This document shows positions 20,797-29,733 of a stretch of DNA of 64,000 nt, one piece after another. The notes beneath the pieces are model-generated. The model made no database searches and was not told where the DNA came from. It saw only the letters and a list, made by a program, of their open reading frames with translations. Made by a program: the position numbers and the translations under genes. Each line of letters begins with the position of its first letter. The stretch's first letter is position 1. The stretch spans positions 620,001 through 684,000 of the forward strand of contig JAFKAC010000012.1 in assembly GCA_025766275.1 (NCBI GenBank). Direction: 5' to 3'. The stretch comes from Lactarius indigo (Eukaryota > Basidiomycota > Agaricomycetes > Russulales > Russulaceae).

Positions 20797-23466
20797 CATG
20801 ATCTCCTTGTTGCATGGGATGAATATGGATGCCTTGCTACAGTTGTGATCTGTAACGGTCAAAATACTGTTGTACAACAGTGAGGTTGGCAGTTTAGTGA
20901 TGAAGTCTAAGGCAATGGTGTGGAAAGGAGGGGCGTCTGATGCGGCAGTGATTGGGTATAGCGGTGCATGGGTTGGTCTGGTGTTGACCTTATTCCGCTG
21001 GCACTCCACACATCCCATAGCGTATTCATACACATCTCAGCAAATACGTGGCCACCAATGGTGCCATTCTACAATTCGTTGTGTTCGGCTTATTCTGGGG
21101 TGTCCGTGTACTGGCGGGTCGTGATGGTCTTGTATGATGGCTCGATACGTTGCCATGGGTCCAGTAATCACCAGTCGCCCATCTTTGTACCATTCTCCAT
21201 CTATTTTCTTGAGGTGGTGTGCGTCGACCCAGGTCTTAATTATGGCGGGGTCTTGTTGTCGCCTCGGTTGTTGCATCATAGGATGTATTTCCAGCGTGCG
21301 CGCAACATTAGTAGCTCGTATGAATACCTCCGGAGGTAGGACGACCACACCTTGGTTATCTTCTTCTTCCTGATTGTAATCCAGCCGCCTTGATAGTGCA
21401 TCTGCTCTGCCATTATTCTTCCCCATGATATGATGGATTTCGAAATCGTACTCCATCAGTTCCAGCACCTCCTGGGCGACCCTTCAACTGATCTTTTGCG
21501 GCATCTTCCAGTACTGCAGGTTTAGATGATCCGAGAATATCTTGATTTTATATGGGGAACCTGCGAGTAAGGGGCACCAGTGTCGGAGAGCCTTTACAAT
21601 GGCGAGAAGTTCTAGGTCGTAGATGTTGTAGTTGCGTTCTGCTTCACTCAGCATTGCAGAGTAGTACCCTATCGGGTGCTTGTGCCCATCATATTTCTTT
21701 TGTAGGAGGACTGCACCTACCGCGAATCTGGAGGCGTCAACCTCCAACTCAAATTGGTCTTGCAAATTAGGGTGTGCTAACACCAGTTCTTCAGTGATGA
21801 GGCGTTTGAGCGTTTTGAATGCGCGGTCTTCCTCCTCTGTCCACCACCATTCAGTGTCTTTTCTTGTGAGTCGGTTTAGTGGTCGGGCGTGTGTAGCAAA
21901 ACCTCGGATGAATAAGCGGTAAAAGTTGCAAAAACCCAGAAAGGAGCGTATGTCCCTAACTTTTGTTGGCGTTGGCCAATCCCTGATACCCTGAACTTTT
22001 ACCGGATCCATACATGTTACCCCCTTTTCAAGGATTACCCCCAGGTAATCCATCCGAGGTTGGTGGAAAAGGCATTTGTCAAGTTTGAAGTATAGGTCGT
22101 GTTCCTGAGCAACGCGGAGGACGTCCATGACCACTGCGATGTGGTCCACAGAGTCGTGTCCTTTGCGTGTCGCAATACCGATATCATCCATATAGACTCG
22201 GATGATGGTGCCGCAAAGTTCGTGTTTGGCGATTGTGTCCTGATAGATGTGGTTCATCATCGTTTGGAAGGTCGCCGGTGAGTTTGTGGGACCAAAGAAC
22301 ATGACTGTTGGTTCGAAGAGGCCAAATTTGGTTTTGAAGGCCGCCTTCTCTTGGTCGCCCTCCTGAATGTGAATGTTGTTGTACCCCCAACGGATGTTGA
22401 GCTTGGTGTAGAGATGTGCGTTACTAAGGTCGTAAATAAGGTCTTGGATAAGAGGAAGGGGGTACTGGTTGCATATGGTATGGGAATTGATTACCCAGTA
22501 ATCCTGTACTGGGTGTAGTTTTCTGTCCTTCTTTTTAACAAAGAAAAATGACGATGCGTACAGAGAGATGGAAGGGCGTAGATACCCTTGCTTGAGTTTT
22601 TCGTCCAGGAATTCCTTGAGCTTGCCCTCCTCTTCTTGCGTTAGTGGGTATATTTTGCAGTCTATCGCGGATGGGGTATTTGGTTTAAAGTCAATGGCAT
22701 GATCCCATGGCCTAGCAGGGGGGAAGTGTTGAGATGCTTCTTCTCTGAAGAGCTTCTGGAATGCCTGGTAAACTGCTGGTAATTCCACGGGTGGTTCCTC
22801 CCTCTTTGCTTGGATTGCCAACTCAGTGGATGTCGTGGCGCATAGGTATACGTCTTCTTCATCTAAGTCTATGACTATTTCTTCTTTTTGGTCGTCAGTG
22901 AGGGCGGCAGCGATGACGGTGTGACGGTGAAGACTGTCCCGTGTACTAATTACCACAGGCATGATTTCTTCGTGTATCACCGCGTTGCGCCAGTTGATAG
23001 TTGGTTCGTATGTTGCTAACCATGGGTATCCCAGCACGATCTCTTCGGTCCTGAGATCTGTTATTAGGAATCACATTGTCCTGTGATATCCCTTGGTGTA
23101 TACGTCGAGATTGGTGAAGTGAGTGATGGACCCAGCTTTATTTTCCGTCTGATCAATATTCCAGATTTTTCGTGGCTGGGCCATTGGCTGGACGCCAATG
23201 CCCATCTTCTTTATGAAGTTTGGGTGTACAAAGTTGTCAGTGGCTCCTGAGTCCACCAGTGCTCTTATGTCGGCCATTCGGTAATTCGTGCATATTGAGA
23301 CTGGGATTCGAAGAGAACGAAAGCACGTCATGATTACAGAATTACAATTTAGAGCCCTCACCCAGGCCGATGGGTTCAGGCGCTCCGAAAACCCTCCTTT
23401 CCCCATAGATCTTGTAGTATCAGATCCTTTACTTTGTCCAGGGCATTGGCTACTCCGGTAAGCCAC
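20797..23466 (-). pseudogene. Ty3-1 pol, 5' and middle part: protease, RT, RNase H, integrase start
   Basis: One continuous frame is broken by TGA at 23071-23073, 21484-21486 and 21037-21039. In order: overlap with gag (GKGGFSERLNPSAW); protease (LVDSGATDNFVHPNF); RT with FFFVKKKDRKLHPVQDYW, LNIRWGYNN and VYMDDIGIAT near 22180; RNase H (FELEVDASRFAVGAVLLQ); integrase HHCC region (HDPPVHGHP, CVECQRNKVN); and the first catalytic-core strand (ALDFITKLPTS, TVTDHNCSKASIF) up to NKEIM, where Ty3-2 inserted. Many arginines of the Ty3-4 homologue are Cys, Trp, His or stop here, as expected from CpG decay. Confidence 0.92.
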
Positions 23467-24145
23467 TCCTTAGCCCGTTCTTCAGCGGTTTTGCTTGTTG
23501 AGGCGGCCTGTATTTGGGCCGGTGGTGCTTCTTGTGTGTAGTAGTCCGTTTCGGTCATCCGAACAGTAGAGGGTCCAGGATTCTGCTGTTGCCATTGTCG
23601 CGGCTGTCTGGGGCTAGGACAATTTCGTGAGAGATGGCCAGGTGCATTACAGTTGTAACATAGCACCGTCCTTAGGTCCCGTCAGAGCCCTCCTCTTCCT
23701 TAACCCCTGACTCCTGTTCCTCCTCTTGGTGGGAAGGGGGGTAGGCTCATGTATGGTGGCTTGCCATAATCGATCTCCTCTGATCCCGCCAATCTGGCCT
23801 TGACTCAATCGGTGGATGTGTCCATTGCCCATGGGTTTGCGAGGTTTTGGGGAACGGTCCACCCGGCGTTGCCCGTTTTCTTCGGTTTATTGTCTTTGTA
23901 TTCATCCACTCTGGCTTGAATGTGGATATAGTTGCGCTGTCGGCAGAGCATTGCTCGCTTCCATTTGTCAAATGTTTCTGGCTCGTCCAGATCGTAAGTC
24001 TTCTCGTATAACTTCTTGGGCAGCCCTTTAGTGAATAGGTCAATAGTTTGGGGGTCGTTGAGGCGGTATCCCGCCTTTCTGGCAGCCTCTTCAAACTCAT
24101 TGACATATTTGTCAATGTCCCCATCGATCATTTTGAGTCCCTTCC
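23376..24145 (-). pseudogene. Ty3-1 gag, 3' segment
   Basis: This continues the capsid from GLKMIDGDIDKYVNEFEEAARKAG after the Ty3-3 insertion, through KGLPKKLYEKTYDLDEPETFDKW, to the CCHC knuckle CYNCNAPGHLSRNC near 23620-23660 and the end SFRSA-type stop at 23376. At least three in-frame stops (TGA at 23805 and near 23683, TAA near 23703) interrupt it. The slippery heptamer GGGTTTT is kept at 23388-23394. Confidence 0.88.
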
Positions 24146-24721
24146 TGTAACGCCACTACAGGGGCGTTGAGTACGACCTGTACCAAGTCAATCAGTCAAT
24201 CGGTAGTCCGAGCTCAAAGGCCCGACTTCAGATGTGATGGTGCACAAGAGTCACAAGGACGCGTGTCACTTGGACTATAGAGGAGTGCTAAGACTCGAAG
24301 GTCTAGCGAAGATGGGGATCGAGAGACAAGGGACTTCGATGAGTTCGCGTAGATGAGTGTAGTATTACACAAGAAGTCTAGTCTACCGTACAAGCTAGGT
24401 ATGACTACGTTTAAATAGCGGTTAGGGTGTATGGCTGTTACAAACAGATGGCGCCATCGCTGGATTGGGGAACAAAGGGATAAACGTAAAGAGAACAAGG
24501 CATAGATATATCGAGGATAAAGGGGAATCACGCGGGGTCGCGCGTGAGAGGGAACAAGTCGGAAACTAGCACATGTCAAGCTTTATCAGAAGGGAACGTC
24601 GATAAGCAGGGCGCGTGATAGAGGTCGGATAATTGTAAAGTCCGTGTAATCGTACAGGGCTTGTACAGTGTGGGAAGGGAATAGTGGTAAAGAAAGAGAC
24701 GAGTCCAAGAAAATCGTAACA
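24146..24721 (-). repeat. Ty3-3 3' LTR
   Basis: 576 bp, TGTAACGCCAC...CGTAACA on the plus strand. About 17 differences by eye from the 5' LTR, all transitions and almost all at CpG. On the minus strand the purine run ACGGGGGGTAA directly precedes it as a polypurine tract. Confidence 0.92.
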
Positions 24722-24755
24722 TTACCCCCCGTCTTGGCCTGAAGACGCCTCGACT

Positions 24756-26207
24756 TCAGGATTCTGGGTCTACAAGGTCGTAGATGTCAGCATTGAGGTC
24801 ATTCTCCGGCCACAGAGAAATGTCGAGTCGACAGTAGTGGGTTTTGAGGAAAAGAAAAGGTCCGCGCTTCCCACATTTTCGGCACATCTCGTATTGCAGG
24901 CACCGGATCTCGTTGTGGTTGGCGTCAGTACGGAAACATCGCCTGCACCACCTTCCTTGAGTCTCGGTCGCAATTGTTGGTGGTTCTGGAACCGTGAAAG
25001 ACATGGATGCTTCTGTGTTTATGGCCTGTCGGATACGCTCGTCTGCTTGGGAGGTGGTGATGACTTCTTCAACCATCCCGGCGTGGCAGAAGATGCACCG
25101 ATAAGACTGATGCTCTTGGCTCTGGCAGTGCCGGCAGGCCGGTCGCGGTCTGGTAGGGCAGTCGCGTACCAGGTGGTGGAAGCTGCCGCAGTGATAACAG
25201 CGCCGTTGGTGATGTTTGTCGGCGAGACGAGGGAATTCAAGAGGCCCTCCTCGTTGTGGAGCGAAGGGAATGGCGTAACGTGAATGTCGAAGGGGGGCAG
25301 GTAGAGCTGTCATACGTGCGTACTCGTTGCCGATAGTGGCAAGGGCCCCAGCATACTGAAGCCTCCTCTTGGTGCTGGCCAGCATCAAGTCTACTGTGAG
25401 TCGCTCCGACCTTAGCTTCCGTGCGTCTTCCTCTAGTTTCTCGCACTTTTCGTCAATCTCCTTGAGTGCTAGGAGTCCGGTTCGCAGTCTAGTGACTTCA
25501 GCTGTGAGGCGTGGGGAGTTGAGCTCAATAAGAGTTTCGTCTAGAGCGCAAGCGCGAATGTCATGGGGGTCGAAAAACTGAAGTTGTTCGGCTGTGAGAG
25601 GGGGTGCCGAGACATTAGGCCTGAGTGACGAAAGGTAAACCGTTTCCCCATAGTGTGGTTGCCCCACGCCCATCGTCCCCACTACCTCGGTGAATCCCTT
25701 GCGATAGTAGATGTACTTCGCAGTGTTGGATCCACAGTCAGGTAGCGGGATCTGTAGAGGGTAGTACTTGGGGCTTCCCAGAACATTCGGGAAGAAGGGA
25801 GCGCCGGGGTCATCAGTGTCAGCAGGTGGGGAATCGGGTCTGTTGTAGTCAATGGGGGTGTGAATGCGAACCGGGGTAAATGGTTCGAGTGGTGGGGGTG
25901 GTGTGGATGGTGTTGAGGATGGTGGTGACGGGGGTTGTGGTTCAGGTGGAGGGGTCGATTGTTGTCGGGGAGGAGGTGTCGGGGAGTATTGCCCTTCTTC
26001 AGGTGTGGATGGGGTGAGCTCCCTGGGTTCTCGTTCCGGAATGCGGAATTCGGCGTGGGTGGTTGTGTGTTGGGGAGAAGGGGGTGGTGATAAACAGGGA
26101 ATGTCGGAGAGGTCGATGGTGACGATCCCTCGTTCAAGGGCGGCTTCGAGTTGGGGGTTGCTGAGGATCTGGACAAGGGTGGTGTCGGAGACTGGTGTGT
26201 CAGTCAT
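24756..26207 (-). CDS. Ty3-3 ORF3: extra protein with four Cys-rich knuckles after pol
   Basis: An intact 483-residue frame starts 40 nt after the pol stop. The N-terminal part is Pro/Ser-rich. A middle domain (LPDCGSNTAKYIYYRKGF, VGQPHYGETVYLSSLRP, DETLIELNSPRLTAEVTRLR) resembles the C-terminal module fused to pol in Ty3-1, Ty3-2 and Ty3-4 (compare GSPYLYGKPLYATP and ESLVAEVTRYR). A predicted coiled coil (EIDEKCEKLEEDARKLRSER) follows. The C-terminal third carries CYHCGSFHHLVRDC, CRHCQSQEHQSYRC, CRRCFRTDANHNEIRC and CRKCGKRG...HYC. A nucleic-acid-binding, nucleocapsid-like role is inferred from the knuckles; no envelope features (signal peptide, membrane span) are seen. I know no standard name for it. 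Confidence 0.8.
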   Translation of the reverse strand: MTDTPVSDTTLVQILSNPQLEAALERGIVTIDLSDIPCLSPPPSPQHTTTHAEFRIPEREPRELTPSTPEEGQYSPTPPPRQQSTPPPEPQPPSPPSSTPSTPPPPLEPFTPVRIHTPIDYNRPDSPPADTDDPGAPFFPNVLGSPKYYPLQIPLPDCGSNTAKYIYYRKGFTEVVGTMGVGQPHYGETVYLSSLRPNVSAPPLTAEQLQFFDPHDIRACALDETLIELNSPRLTAEVTRLRTGLLALKEIDEKCEKLEEDARKLRSERLTVDLMLASTKRRLQYAGALATIGNEYARMTALPAPLRHSRYAIPFAPQRGGPLEFPRLADKHHQRRCYHCGSFHHLVRDCPTRPRPACRHCQSQEHQSYRCIFCHAGMVEEVITTSQADERIRQAINTEASMSFTVPEPPTIATETQGRWCRRCFRTDANHNEIRCLQYEMCRKCGKRGPFLFLKTHYCRLDISLWPENDLNADIYDLVDPES

Positions 26208-26247
26208 TGTGGGACTGGGGAATTTGGGGGTGTAGTTGCTTGTATTT

Positions 26248-27280
26248 TTATACGGTTCGTCCAGCCCCCTTGGCGGTCGGATATCGTCGGTAGTAATCTT
26301 TGATGACGTCTGTGGCGTGGGTCATGTTTGCTGCGGGTTCCCATGTGTTATCGCTTGGTGGGAATCCCTTCCACTTTACTAGGTAGTGGAGTTTACGCCC
26401 TCTTCCTTGTTCCTGGGCGTCTTCGATTCGCTCCACTTCATACTCCTCTTCTCCATCGATGAGGTCCGGCGGAGGTTGGGTATAGTTTTCGCCGTGCATT
26501 TCCGTCTCCTTATAAGGGGTAAGGAGGTTTGCATGGAACACCGGATGTATCTTCCATGATGTCGGAAGTTCTAATTCATATGAGACATCTGATAGAACTT
26601 TGATGATTTTGAAGGGTCCGTGGCGCTTCGGAGCTAATTTGTTTGTGGGGTAGAAGGTATGGAGATTCGTCCCTTCTAGCCATACTTGGTCTCCTTGTTG
26701 ATAAGGTGTGAACCCAGTTTTTCCCCGTTGCGCCATAAGGCATTGAGCATGCGTGATACTATCTTGTGCGTGTTGGCGGAGTATTAATAGTTCCTCCAAT
26801 CGTTGGTCCACCGTAGGGCTATTGGATGGTTTCAGTGTCCACGTGGTCCGCGGTTCCCATCCCATGATAAGCGAGAAAGGGGAGTGTTTGGTAGTGGCGT
26901 TTCTCCAGGAGTTGTGAGTGAATTGCGCCATAGGCAGCAGTTCTGCCCAGTTATCCTGTTGCACGTTGCACCAATGTCGTAGGTATTGTTCCAGCCATTG
27001 ATTGGTGCGTTCTGATTGGCCATCTGTTTGAGGGTGATATGCTGATGACACGTTCTGTTGTATCCCCAGTGTTTTGCATAACTGCCTCATAAATGTGGAC
27101 GTGAACCTCGGATCTCGGTCAGATATAATTCTTCGGGGTAGACCATAATGGGGATAAACGTGTTGAAGGTAAAGTTTGGCCACTCCTTCTGACGTTATGG
27201 TTTCGTTGCATGGTATGAATATTGCTGCTTTTGAGCAATCGTGGTCTGTGATAGTGAGGATTGAGTCGAATCCTCCTGAT
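26248..27280 (-). pseudogene. Ty3-3 pol, 3' segment: integrase core end and chromodomain
   Basis: This resumes at GGFDSILTITDHDCSKAAIF immediately after Ty3-4. It contains IISDRDPRFTSTFM, TDGQSERTNQWLEQYL, the integrase C-terminal GPFKIIKVLSDVSYELELP, and a chromodomain (EEYEVERIEDAQEQGRG, YLVKWKGFPPSDNTWEP) near 26320-26450. It ends KGAGRTV at 26248. Unlike the other three elements the protein stops soon after the chromodomain, and the extra module is on the separate ORF3. The frame is open in this segment. Confidence 0.9.
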
Positions 27281-27726
27281 TGTTACGGTTGTGCGCATTG
27301 AACCCTTACTGTACCGGTTGTGGCTACGGTGGTAAGGAAGATTAGTCACGGACTCGGGGTTTACGCAGGAGTTAGGTGTTATGAGATGACTCGATCCTAG
27401 TACAGGTAGTAGTAGTATTAGGATTGCGGTACTTACGTGACACGTTGGACGCTACAATACGGTGACTCATAGCAGCGCTTAAAAGCCTGCTCTTCTTGTA
27501 TTTAAAGTAGCTGTGGAAGACCAAGAAACGCCATCTTGGTCTTCTTCAATCGTCACTTCCTGTCTTATCTCTGTCTGCCTTTGCTTGATTCAAGTATCAC
27601 CTTTTCACCAGTGTCTTCGAACATCTGAGAGAACTGCCTTCGTGCCATACGCCTTTGGCGTGATTAGCTAAGTCATAGTCGCCTTCATCCGAGCTCAAGT
27701 CGAGCTAACGCTGTGACAGCGTTACA
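27281..27726 (+). repeat. Ty3-4 5' LTR
   Basis: 446 bp, TGTTACGG...GCGTTACA. The TATA box TATTTAAA lies at 27499-27506, and the predicted transcript start at 27533 begins ATCTTGGTCTT. No ATG occurs between this start and the LTR end. Confidence 0.95.
27499..27543 (+). promoter_or_regulatory. Ty3-4 promoter core and self-primer segment
   Basis: TATTTAAA is followed 34 nt later by ATCTTGGTCTT (27533-27543), the segment complementary to the primer-binding site. The spacing equals a normal TATA-to-start distance, so the predicted RNA 5' end coincides with the primer. Confidence 0.7.
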
Positions 27727-27728
27727 TT

Positions 27729-27739
27729 AAGACCAAGAT
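27729..27739 (+). promoter_or_regulatory. Ty3-4 self-type primer-binding site
   Basis: AAGACCAAGAT, 2 nt after the LTR, is an exact 11-nt complement of 27533-27543, as in Tf1-type self-priming. Confidence 0.75.
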
Positions 27740-27744
27740 TCATC

Positions 27745-29733
27745 GTGGCGACGGTCAACACACGTGATCAGTGGACGAACTTCCGTCCCTATAACCTAGA
27801 ACGAAGAGGAGATTGCAACGTACCAACCAGATTCCTAGGAGCAGTCCGCTGGAGAGAACGAGGGGACGAGACCGGATACTTCGTGGAATTCAACGGACCT
27901 ACAAGATTCCGACCTGTTGAGTTCAACTTTGATCACTTGTGCTGGGTGGAAATTACGTGGAATCCGATAGATCATCACTGGAACATCATTAGACCAGCAG
28001 GAAGACAATATCAGTGCGACATCGACGCACGAGAACTCAATTCGCGTGCAGACTGGGGGCCCATTGACGGTCAAATAAGAGAACATTTGACCGGAGAGGC
28101 AGTAAGCGAAGAAACCAAAGAAGAGGAACAGAGTATAGAAAATCGCCCGGCGAGCGTCGGACCCATCGAGCAATACACCATCCAAAGAGCTGAGTCCCTA
28201 CATATTTCCGAACCACCAGAAGTAATCCACGTATGCTCGCCTGCTGCAGAAATGGCAACAACGACAATGACGGCTGAAGAAATCATGACCGTCAGAGAGC
28301 GAGCAGCGCAAGAAGCAGCCAAAGCAATCAGACACGAATCTCAACAAAATCTCATGCCTATTAACCCCGAGACGGGGCATCGAATGACTGCGGATGACGC
28401 CGCAATATTTCGCGCTATCGGACCAGACCAGGGCGACCCCCCATCGGGGGAAGGGCCACGACGAGGATTGTCGCTCGACCCCCCACCAGGATGGGGAGGA
28501 CCCCCAGGAGGAGACTTCCCGCGACGACCGGGGGGAGGAGGAAATCCACCCGATCTCCCACATGGAGGACCCCCGGGAGGAGGAGGCGATGGGGGAGGAC
28601 ATCCGCCGGCCGGAGGAGGGGGAGGACTACATGGACACGAGAAACTCACAGGTGAACCCCCCACTATTTTTGACGGAGACTGCACCAAGGTAGACTCATT
28701 CCTCACACAATGGCACGTATACTGGGGTATGAACCTCGACACCCCCATCATGCGCAACGATTATCGACGATGCCTACTCTTCCTCTCCTACATCAAGGGG
28801 GTATCCGTTAGCGAATGGGTACTCTCGTACCTCAAATGGCTGAACCGACAGATACAACGGGGAATAGACCAGTACACGCAGGACTTGTGGAACGCAGTAG
28901 CAGAAGGGTTCAACCAAAGGTTTGTCAATACCCTTGAACGAGAACAGGCTCAAGCCCTTCTAAGGAAAGGCCTCAAAATGGTCGATGGGGATATCGACAA
29001 ATACGTCAATGAATTCGAAGAAGCGGCCAGAAAAGCGGGCTATCACCTCAATGATCTGCAAACCATCGACCTGTTCACGAAGGGACTTCCGAAGAAACTA
29101 TACAAGAAGACTTACGATCTGGACGAGCCGGAAACCTTCGATGAATGGAAGCGGGCAACGCTTCGCCGACAACGCAACTACATCCACATCAGGGCCAGGG
29201 TGGATGAATATAAGGACAACAAGCCGAAGAAAGCGGGTAACGCCAACTGGAGCGTTCCGCAGAATCTCACTAACCCCTGGGCGATGGATACTTCCGCGGA
29301 TCGAACCAGAGCAAGGTTGGCCGGATCAGAAGAAATCGACTATGGCAAACCACCATACACTAATCTACCTCCATTTCTGCCGAGAGGGGGTCCAGGAGTC
29401 AGAGGGCGTGGAAGAGGGGGAATGCGACGAGATCTAAGGACAGTCCTGTGCTATAATTGCAACGCACCGGGCCATCTCTCACGAAACTGCCCCCATCCGT
29501 GACAGCCGCGACAGTGGCGACCACAAGAGCCCGGACCTTCTACCGTCCGGATGACAGAAACAGATTATTATGCGCAAGAAGCGCCGCCCGCTCAAATACA
29601 AGCTGCCTCGACCAGCAAAATGGCGGAGGAGCGAGCCAAGGAGTGGCTTACGGGAGTAGCCAATGCCCCGGATGACGTAAAAGATCTGATATTGCAGGAC
29701 CTATGGGGAAAAGAGGGTTTTCAGAGCGCCTGA
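27745..29733 (+). pseudogene. gag: Ty3-4 Gag (one in-frame TGA, no ATG at its start)
   Basis: The frame opens with GTG at 27745 in the register where Ty3-2 gag has ATG GTG; here the preceding codon is ATC. N-terminal domain (RDQWTNFRPYNLERRGD, FNFDHLCWVEITWNPIDHH), acidic linker, Gly/Pro-rich tract near 28430-28640, capsid (PPTIFDGDCTKVDSFLTQW, KYVNEFEEAARKAGYHLND), basic Arg/Gly segment, and CCHC knuckle CYNCNAPGHLSRNC near 29450-29490. TGA at 29500-29502 follows the knuckle; the frame continues for 77 codons to the true end GFQSA at 29733. The stop stands where an Arg (CGA) codon is expected. The first ATG in frame is at 28252. Confidence 0.88.

Noticed and set aside
24756..26207. Envelope gene in Ty3-3
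   Set aside because: Despite its position after pol, the ORF has no signal peptide, membrane segment or glycoprotein-like cysteine pattern; its cysteines form zinc-knuckle spacings.
27727..27745. tRNA-type primer-binding site after the Ty3-4 LTR
   Set aside because: No TGG-type tRNA 3' end complement follows the LTR, while an exact 11-nt match to the element's own RNA start exists.
29705..29711. GGGAAAA as the Ty3-4 frameshift site
   Set aside because: It is a valid heptamer in the right frame, but Ty3-1 has GGGAAAG and Ty3-2 has GAAAAAG there. The downstream GGGTTTT is shared by all three, so I prefer that site.
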